Source: Sclerodactyla briareus (lineage: Eukaryota; Echinodermata; Holothuroidea; Dendrochirotida; Sclerodactylidae). From it: a stretch of 64,000 nucleotides of DNA. A program made the translations under genes and the position numbers. Positions 54,812 through 64,000 of this stretch are shown here, piece by piece. Where the stretch lies: NCBI GenBank assembly GCA_026419785.1, contig JAODTK010003455.1:186001-250000 (forward strand), written 5' to 3'. Every line of letters starts with the position of its first letter. The stretch's first letter is position 1. A model generated the notes under the pieces. The model ran no database searches. It worked only from the letters and a program-made list of their open reading frames with translations, and was not told where the DNA came from.

Positions 54812-57689
54812 AAAGTTAGATTATTATATGACCAAGGCTGGGGGGAGGAGTATTCCAGGCAATCCTGAGAAACGTTTAGTGTGCAGAAAAAACGTTACGT
54901 AGACTTTAGCTAAAGTTGGAAATCACGAACCCCTCCCCCCCCTTTCCTAGTGCTAGCCAGCACTTCATGGTTCCAAAATGCTAGTCTATAAAGTTACGGA
55001 GGTTGCAGGTCATGACCAAGCCACTGGAGGAGAATTTGTTGCTTGTCAGTTTCTTTCCAAGAGTCAGTTTACCTGGAATCCATGCATTTTCCTTGGATAC
55101 AATGAACTACATATACAACTCCCAATACCTATTAAAGAAACCCCAAAGTCCTTACAGTAGAATGCCTAACTATGGGAAGAGTGTTCATTTGGTACAACCT
55201 TCACTTGAAATGAAAACAAAATAAAAAAAACTTTAAGGCCTTTCCCTGATTCTTTTTCTGCGTCCTATAGTCATCAGTTAAAGAAATGCATTACTCCCTC
55301 ACAGTGACAGGAAGCCTCTTCACTGCTACCAATATCACAAGCAATATAGATAATGCTGAATACAGAGTAAAGGCTGCAACACTGCATGTAGCTATACAGG
55401 TATGAATAACCACACACAGTGAACCTATACATACATGTATAAGAATGCTATTCCCAATAGCAGCAGCTTACCTAATTACTTCAACATGCTGTTCCCCTAT
55501 TGTACGTAATATGCCAAGCAGTTCGAGACCTGCGGTCACCAGTTGGTTAATATACACACAGCACACAGCAAATAGGACCAGTAGAATTTAACAAAATTAT
55601 GTGGATCCACAAAAAGCAAAAAACCACGGCTCCTTCATGTACCAAAACTTGGGGAACCGTGATTGATCGTTGTATCAGTGCACAGCCAGCTATTCATTCA
55701 ATGTGAGCATGTTCCACAGACAGGGATTCAGAAGAACGAACAATTGACTCAACAACGCTATGTGTCGAATGCAGGGGAGAGCAACAAAAAAATGCAATCA
55801 GACATTAGGCCATCAGGCATGTCAAAGGCAACGGAAAGAAAAAAATAGGGATCATGCATTGAGATGATGAAATTAATAACGTGGATCATAGGAGCAGGCG
55901 AGGGAGCCTGCTAACTGGCTGCGGAGATCATGAATATATTACAGCTTTGTGTGTATGGTGAGAGTAAGTCGACAGCATCGTATATTCACATCAGATAGGG
56001 TTTACTGTATCATGCCAACACACACCCAAATATAGTTTTTCCAGTTAATTGGTCCATTCCATTGTGTGCATTGTATATCATATTGGGTGTGTTGTTCATA
56101 CTTGGGACAGATTTGTTTTCTGAGCAGCCGAAGGGCCTCAATACATATAATAACAGTGCAATGGAAGGGGGAGAAGAGTTTCAGGAGAAACTTCTAAGGA
56201 GAAGGGGTTGTGTTTGGTCAGTAGTAGATAGTCCCTTCCATACAGTCCTGGTGAAGATTCATGATATACTCGTCACTCACTACACTCAACGGATGTATGA
56301 TTAGTTCTTCCACAAACAAGGCAAAGGAAGTATCTTTTAAGACCCAGAGGAGTGACGTGGTATTCGCGAGTAAAATTATTGTGGAAGAATTTGGGCTTAC
56401 TAGAAGTTATTTAGGTGGAGCATATTAGATAACTCTTGTGTGTTAAATATGTCCTTCAAACTCACAGAAATGAAGTGATGTTTTTTTGGTTATGTTACAT
56501 GCTTTGAGACATTTTAATGAGTGTGTGATAGATTCCCCGGCACCTTGAATATGAAGAACAGGGGGCTAACCCATGGAGGCCCCCTTATCAACAGTCCTAA
56601 CAAGAGGAATGAGCACAAAAATTAAAAAATTGTCGAGGAATAATGGGCTTGAAAATCATTCACATATAGCACCGTCCTGCATATTTGCCCTGCTGCAGAA
56701 GCCAACTTTTTCCAATGGGAGGAAAGGGGGGGTGGCATGCAGTCATGCTTCCCCCTATTAAATATTTTGCTCCTGACGGAGACAAATCAAGGGAGTGGTC
56801 ATCTGAAATAGGTACAAAAAAAGAAATAAGTATTGAAACTGCCTGTAATAGCTACACTCTTTCAGAAATATCCAAGTGAAATCTGAGTCAATTTCCTTGA
56901 ACGAGGCGTCCCAGTTAGGCGAAATGTAGTATTTCTGACAAAGGCATGGAAGTAATCAAACAGTTTGATAAAATCACAAGGATGACCAACAGTGATGTCA
57001 CAATCACAGGGATCACAATATGACTTGTCATCGCCATGAGGCAGAATGGCATTGTGAGAAGTGTGGCCAATACAAGCTCTTGTCAAAATAATGTCATCTT
57101 GCCGCTCGCCGAGAAATGGGGCAACGCACAGTCGCGGAAGACAGTTTCACTCTATGCAATTTGTCCTTGGGGAGGAAATCACACAATATTTGCCACTTTG
57201 TTTCATTGTAACTATTGCAATTGGGAGTGGAAATCGGTAGGAACTAGAACTTGTCCGTAATCGGTAAGAACCAGAACTAGAACTTGTCCTGTAGATTAAT
57301 ACCCTTGAGGCACCCCACATAACAAAAAATCTGTCAACTTTTTGCCAAAGTGTGGAAACACTACTGGGAAGTATAACACAATCAGAAATGAAGCAAACAT
57401 CAAGCAAACCTTAACAGTTGTACAAATATAGCTTAGTTGAATGTCGCAGAATCAGCAATTCATTGCAAACATTGATGGAATATATTACTGTCGGCAGTGA
57501 AATTCAGGCTGATACAGCAGTTTCACAGCTTCGTCCATCTTGTAAAAGATGCATGCTAACATTGTTTAATGGCGAGGTATGTGATCACAACATGATGTTA
57601 ATATCAGGCTGGATGTTAGCCTACTGAGTAAGTCTATGGTGCATGTATATCATAAACTCTTAGCATTTTGTCTGGGTCTATCTAATAAT
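54812..57689. other. Upstream flank, no gene recognised
   Basis: Only short frames. A 29-bp direct duplication containing 'gaactagaacttgtcc' lies at 57235-57290. No exon with both splice sites and protein-like sequence was found, so the BAZ2 5' end remains unplaced. Confidence 0.35.
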
Positions 57690-58240
57690 GTAGTGCCCTC
57701 TTTTGAAAGTTTACTTTGCAAGCGCCCAGAGCCCCAGAGCAGTATTTAGAAGGAATTGGGTAAATGATTTGAACAAGATGTAAAAGCCAACTAGAAAAAG
57801 GATGTTTCAAAGAAAGTCTAAACACTTCTGGACAAAAACTATGACTGAGCTAATGGGAATTCAAGGTGAATCGATTCAGGTCTTCAAAATTGTCCATGGA
57901 TTTGATGGCCTTTCCTTTGACTACTCCTTCAGAGTTTTCTAAAGTTATCCTCTCAAGCTTGGTGACCAACGTTGCGGGTTAGATATTTGGAATTATTTTT
58001 TCTCCCAAAGAGTGATCAATGAGTGGAACAGCCTCCCTGCAGATGATGTTTGGTCTAAGAGTGTTAATGCCTTCAAGAACAGTCCTGATTTGTTTTTCAG
58101 GAATTGTGGGCGCGTTCTTCAATTTATTGATTTTTTTTCGGGTTGTAGTGGTTTCAGGGTCATTCATGAGGATTCTTCCTCCCTTCCTGACCCTTTCTCA
58201 CCAAACAAAACTGAAATTGGGTATAGTAGATATACCTGAC
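57690..58240 (+). mobile_element. LINE (non-LTR retrotransposon) C-terminal remnant
   Basis: Frames in order give VFKIVHGFDGLSF (about 57880), GDQRCGLDIWNYFFSQRV-type sequence (about 57960, with errors), then INEWNSLPADDVWSKSVNAF and KNSPDLFF (58012-58100). This is the widespread 'FKI.HG....FF..RV...WN.LP..VV.A.SVN.FK' signature at the end of LINE reverse transcriptase ORFs. Frameshifts and stops show it is dead. The subclass was not determined. Confidence 0.75.
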
Positions 58241-61200
58241 CAAGGTAACCCATTAAATGCTCAGTTGCATTCCTCAATATTGTTCTGACATACTGTAACA
58301 TGTGTGACTTGACTGCAGTGCATGCCTGAATCCAATGCCCCACTCACATGCTCGCATTAAGCTTACACTGGACAGGAAATGGGAACAAGAGATGTTGAAA
58401 CATTGAGTAATATCCTACTGCAGTCCTGACGCATATTAGAGATATTAGAGTCGGGAGCCAAGGACTATCAGGATTGGAGCCAAGGACTATTAGGATTGAC
58501 GCTTTTTATAAAGGTCAGTGAAAGTGAAAACTCTTAGATTGCATCGGAAAACGCTGATAAGAGTGTGTTTGATAACCCCGAAACATCACAGTTGGAGATT
58601 GAAACTCCTTCTGTTCCTAGTGTTCATCTACAATAATGAGTCCAATGACGTCACAAGGAAAACTAAACTAGACAACGCCTGGCGGGTAGACTGCCAACAT
58701 GTATATCCCCACATCTGAGCAATCAGTGGGAGAGACAATGTCAATCTCAGTTGATAACGCCCAAGATCATTGAATGTCACCTCCAAGTCTATCAAATCAA
58801 GCCAAATTTGTATATTCTTGAAAATTGTGTGCAACCACATTCAAATCAGGTACACCCTGCTGGTGTAACAGAGATTCTAAAAAGGATATTTTGCATTGAC
58901 TTTGCATTGAGCAGGTATTTTCTTCCCCCTCCCCTCCCCCCGGTAATGTCATAAGACATTGCATATTAATAAGCATGTACCATTCTAACAGTCTCATCAT
59001 CTGATAGTCAGTATGGGAGATGGGGGATTTTCTTCCTATACGTCAGAAAGGAATCACAATCTTGCAGGAAGTTTTAGCAGGAAGTTTTTGCAGGAAGGTT
59101 ACAGACAAAATCTACCTGGGCCAAGCCTTCGAAAGGCAGACTCTTCAGATCAGTGTTGGTGCTTGAAAGAGGGATTTCAACAATAAGCAGTTAAAATCCC
59201 TCCCAAAAAAAAAAATGTCAGGAGGGACATTCTCTCCCAACCGTCCTGGGGTTGAGGTTGTTTAGTTAACTTCAGTGTTACTGAATATGCAAGTCCCTCT
59301 TTTCACTACTAAAATCCCTCCAGCACCATCACTGGTGAGATTTATCAGTAACTAACAATCAAGTGCATCCAGTGGTACACTGAAGCTCTTTAAGTCCTAC
59401 TTGCAGGTATTGTTTCAAAGTGGGTGAGGGGGGAGGGGATGGGTGCAGGCAATTTTGAAGAAAGAAAATTAGTTCTGTAAATACTGAAATTTGTGTTTGA
59501 ACCTTTTGCAGAATTATTGTTCAATGATTTTCAGACTGAACTACTACTGGGGAACTATTGAATAATTATTTTTTAAGGGTTGAGTTGTACTCCCAGATGA
59601 ATGAACAAAGATATAGGAATTAAGTAAACAAGGATTACAAAACATTAAGCAATATCGATCACTATGGTTTGGAAAGACCACTGGCATCACAATAACTGCT
59701 AGTATACATATATACTAATTGAGCCATACAAAAGCCTGAAGGCACGCCTTTCTATTTATACTGTGAAGATTATGCTCGCTAAAAACGCGAAAACTATTCA
59801 CCCCACATTAACTAGATTAAAATGTAGTACGCAGATATACAAAGCATTGAAGGACATATTTTCGAGGAATAGTCACTTAATTATTTCCTGCTGGTCACCC
59901 CAGAGTTGCATAACAGAGCTTCTGAAAAATGTGCACTCAAGCTCTCTAACTCTTGAATGAGCCGATCAATTATTGGTCTGAATAAAATCAATGAAGCAAG
60001 GAGCAGTCTCCTGTGCGTTTTTTGGGGCCTCATGAGTAGTGTGGCATAAATTGACTTGAAATTGTCAAATCTGTCATTGACCCAGGTCCCTGGTTCAGTC
60101 TAACAAAGGGATTCAAGGCTTGGTTTCCTGGTCGGATTATGATTTTCCAAAATCAAATTCAAGCTCAAATTGAAAATTTGTCCATTTGTGTTAGAAAAAC
60201 AAAGTTCTGAAGGATGTGCCACCATCTACCCTTGCAACCAAGAGACCTTTTCCATTCATCTGATTCCCCTAAATTGAACACACAATTGACACCCCCTGAG
60301 CCCCCCCCCCCCCTCCCCAAGGTAACAAGAACTTGGTCCCTTAGTGGCAAAGAGTTGGTCTCTGAGCGCCTGAAATTTTGTTTGTAGCACAAGTAGTTTA
60401 ATGCAACTTGGTGACACAAATAGGTAGAAACTATTAACAACTAACAAGCTCATGTAGTAACAGCAGACTAAGTTCACCTTACCACCCCCCCCCCCCCCTA
60501 CCCTCTCGTCGCTGCCTACCTCCAGGCCGTGGAAAAATGGTAACAAAGAGTAAAGTCAACAATGTGGGTCTCAAAAAGTTCACACCCCAGATGCAACATC
60601 GGGGGAGGAGGGGGGATGGGTTGTTAACCCTTTCCGAAACCCTACTGAGTGAGAAATAGAGAGTCAATATACAATCTATTGGGTGGAGGGGGGGGGGGCA
60701 TTTCCCTATTGCTCATTTAGTTGAGTGAAAAGGACTGCAAAATACAACTTGAATGCAATTCACTACAACAAATGCATGCTGCGAGTTGAAAAGCAATGGA
60801 CAACACCTATAATATTCTGTGGCATTCAATGGAGACAAGAAGGACAGAATCTGTGCGTAATCAGAAGTCACAAATTATGGAACATTAGAAACAAGGGGTC
60901 AAAACTGAGAATAACAATCTCAAAGGTGCACCACCACATGCTCCAACGAGACTGGGTATGACATGGATCGTGCGAGGTGCCTGAAAATCAAACGAAGACA
61001 CACCAGGGTACAGGGGTCAAAATGAAGGACCAGCGGCCGGCTAGGGGTAATTTTCAACAGAAATCACCCCTCGGGGTTGTATACTTTTACATGAAACCTG
61101 CAGGGGTTGTAATGGACCCAGGGTCTTTGTTTACTTTCTTCTCTTACGCTGCACCAAATGAGGATGCAAAATCAATCACTACAGACCATTGCTAACAAGC

Positions 61201-64000
61201 TTTATTCATACAAACACGATACAGTTTCAGCCCCCAGCAATTTAAGAAAGTAGTACACCACACTGCTCTGAACCTCGTGTGAGTTAATAGTTAGCTCATA
61301 GAAACCAGGTGTTATATTCACAGGAAAATTGCCACTGGTCCCTACAATTTCTTAAGGACCAGGATGTATTTCTGGGAACAAATTACCCCTGGGTCCCTGG
61401 TTATATCAGACCCTGCCAGAGTAGATTGGTTCAGCAGGCGTAGCCACGCTCTACCTAAGGGGGAGCCAGGGTGCAACCATGAGGAGAGGGGATTAGGTTC
61501 CTTGCCTACAATAAATATCAATCTCCACTGCTCCACACCCCCGAATTTCAGCGAGTGGTTGCACCCCTGATTATATCAGCGAGTGGTTGCACCCCTAATT
61601 TATTTGTTCCTTTGGTTGATTCGGTGCTTCGGTATACCTTCAATTCCATCCATCTTCACGCTGTCCCATTGAAATGAGTCCGAGGTCACATTTTATCAAT
61701 TTTCCAATGATATACAACAAAACACAATTTACAACTCTAACATCCTGTCAGATTTTCATCAGCAAGTAGTCAGTTCTCAATGTCTTTTTAATACATAGTA
61801 TATTAGGAGGAAATCAACCACTAGCTCATTTCCACAATGAGCGATGACTTCCGGCCCACTTCAAAAGGGATGGGTTACATACTTGGGAGAGAGGGCAGCA
61901 GGCAACTCCCCTCCCTACTAGCGACACCACTGATTGGACACAGGAATTTTCACATGGAGATGAATGGGATGAGAAAAACTGGATGTGCATGCTCATTGAA
62001 CCACAAAAAAAAGAGTATGGTACAGTAAGAACTGGATTAGTCACCTAGATGTGCAAGATTATACAACTGAGTACTGGCTTCGTAGGAAGACCAACCTGAG
62101 AGATGGCAAAGAATGGAAAGAAATTATTGAAATTAGTTATTGTCAGAATTGGCAGCTACCATCCTCCTGGGGCCTTGGGCAAGTAATCAATCATATTATC
62201 AAATGTTGAAATGTTTTTTTTTTTTTTCACTTATATATAGAAATTAGAAAAAGGTTTGATTGTAGATCCTCGGACATTATGACGAACACCTGAGAGCTTT
62301 CAGTGGTTCACTAGGCTTTTCTTACTCACAGAAATCCATGTAGCGTAATTATACAGTTAACTTAGCTGTCCCATAGTGGGTTGAACTGAAAAGTAGTACA
62401 ATTTTGTGAAGCAATTTTTACGATAATTTTGTAGAATTGAAACAGACATATCGAGGAGTGGTAATACCGGAGACATTCTACGAGTGCATTTGGGGATAGT
62501 TGGCGACATGTGCGATTTCATATTTCATTTCATTATATCCCCGCAAGACTATAATTATATCCATGCAACACTATAATATAATTATATCTCCGCAAGTGTT
62601 TGGGGATAATATGGTTTTGCAGTTGCGTCTTTAACTAGCGCAATAATATTCAACACTTCATTGATTGATCTGAAACTTAACATGTACCGATGAACGCCCC
62701 AGTAAATTCTTGAGTTCGAAAGTAGGTGTTACTACATGTCTGCTGCCCTCTATTTGCAGGTTCTACAGGAGAATACAGAGTTATTCATATTCACAAAAAA
62801 CTTGGTGAGTGGGGACAAACGTTGGTCCAGAAAAATTCCATGGTCACTGGAAGTCAAATTGTGGTGTTTTTTTTTCCATTTATCCCCTTGCACATGCCTA
62901 GTTTCAAGATGCTCTCCCACTTTTTGGAAGCATACACCTCAATTTGGCATTATTTTTTGTGGCTTACAAGTGCAATTTCCACATTCTCCTGATGCTCTTC
63001 TGCCTTTCAAGACTGCCTCACCAATTCATCATTATTGTACTTGGAGGATTATCTTTTTGCAGGAATATAAGTGAGCGAATGTACATCTTTACATCTTTAT
63101 CTTTACATTTTCAGGATGCTCTTCCACCTTTCGAAAGCAGAATCTAGGCATTATTGCACTTACTACCAACTGTGTGCCGCTGCAAAGCTGCACCCGCTAA
63201 GAAGAAACCAAGTGAGAAGCTTGTTCTTAAATGTGATAGAATCTCTGCTAAAGGTGTTATTTATAATTGTTTTGCAAGACTATCCAGCAAATCCATTCAT
63301 TCATGGATGATATGAAGGCCTACTGCAGGTATACACGAATCAAAGCATCATTTATAACGAGTCGACAATCACTGGAACAATTCAGCATCAATCACAGTGT
63401 CAATGCGACGACCCTATCAATATAATGTGTGTGTGGAGATGTGAGTTCAATACAATTTCCACATCCATGTCAAACAGCTGAATACTTCAAAAACTATAGA
63501 CAGCATACAAGTTTTCTACAATTCCTCCTCAAGTGTCCGGCACTATTTTAAACACTGCAAATAAGTGCCTGTGACTGAGAGAGTAACTATTAAAATAGAA
63601 AGTAACCTTTATACAACAACAGGGGTGCAAATTACAGTCCCGCCCCCCTCCAAACCAAACAGTGGGACGAAGTGCAACTCTCGATGGTTTCACAATTGTG
63701 CATCCAGGAAACTTTTCCTGAGAATATATCGCAATCACAATACCAAGTCGCAGAACATTGAGATGATTGAAATCACAAAGCAACTCCCAGAGTGCCATTT
63801 CTGATTTTCCTACTAGCTGGCAAGTTAGTAGCTAAGGTCTACTTGCACATCACTTAATTAATTCTTGAATCAGCAGTATCATCCCCGAGAAACCAATCAA
63901 TTTTGAATTCACCAAATTAACCAAACTTCACTGAACAGTTTACCCTAATAAAATTAGAAAGGCAATGGAATATGAGGCCTCAATGGAGCTCATTATGCAG
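58241..64000. other. Upstream flank with simple repeats, no gene recognised
   Basis: Contains a small duplication of 'gagccaaggactat(c/t)aggattg' near 58455-58497, C runs near 60302 and 60484, and a 28-bp direct repeat 'cagcgagtggttgcacccctgat' at 61549-61600. Three diverged units with a 'gatgctcttcc.c.tttcgaaagc' core lie at about 62905, 62990 and 63115. Open frames up to 112 codons have no motif. Confidence 0.4.

Noticed and set aside
1-64000. CRISPR arrays, bacterial operons, phage genes, tRNA or rRNA genes
   Set aside because: The window is intron-containing animal DNA. Tandem arrays lack the repeat-spacer pattern, and the only tRNA-like parts are the two SINE heads, which lack a full cloverleaf on inspection.

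Overview
This window is intron-rich animal DNA, and I read it as one large gene on the minus strand in a repeat-rich background. The gene is a BAZ2-family chromatin-remodelling subunit (relatives: vertebrate BAZ2A/TIP5 and BAZ2B, fly Toutatis). I traced 30 candidate exons from about 53.7 kb down to a stop codon at 8256. Read 5' to 3' they encode: an Arg-Gly/AT-hook segment and a coiled coil; an MBD/TAM domain (38003-38283); a long Arg/Glu coiled coil (37.2-28.0 kb); the DDT domain and the helices after it (26.8-24.6 kb); an AT-hook (22.6 kb); an acidic stretch; a 2.2-kb exon with the 'DRFHRRYWVFPNLGG' block, two PxDLS motifs and the 'WFSILPRTPCDE' block; a GWW (WAKZ/WHIM-like) segment; two PHD fingers; a Lys-rich linker; and a C-terminal bromodomain split over two exons. 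At most junctions, donor, acceptor and intron phase agree. I did not find the first coding exon or promoter. They lie either upstream of 53.7 kb or outside the window.

Some residues look like vertebrate BAZ2A and others like BAZ2B. This suggests one unduplicated invertebrate BAZ2. C/G homopolymers, repeats and intron sizes would fit a marine invertebrate such as an echinoderm, but I cannot name the species. Many conserved exons carry one-base frameshifts while splice sites and domain residues stay intact. I take these as assembly or read errors rather than decay, though the sequence alone cannot prove it.

Layout: 1-8255 is downstream of the gene and holds a SINE copy, a dispersed repeat and a perfect 44-bp palindrome, with no convincing gene. 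8.26-53.7 kb is the BAZ2 gene. Its introns contain two tandem arrays built from copies of an exon end plus its 5' splice site, a 1.35-kb duplication around a 61-base C run, a second SINE copy, a LINE 3' end, a decayed hAT-like element and three copies of another dispersed repeat. 53.7-64 kb is the upstream side, with a second LINE remnant at 57.8-58.2 kb and no recognised gene.

The encoded protein should act in the nucleus as the large non-catalytic partner of an ISWI ATPase. The DDT and GWW regions would carry the complex, the MBD/TAM and AT-hooks would contact DNA, and the PHD fingers and bromodomain would read histone tails. This role comes from family knowledge.
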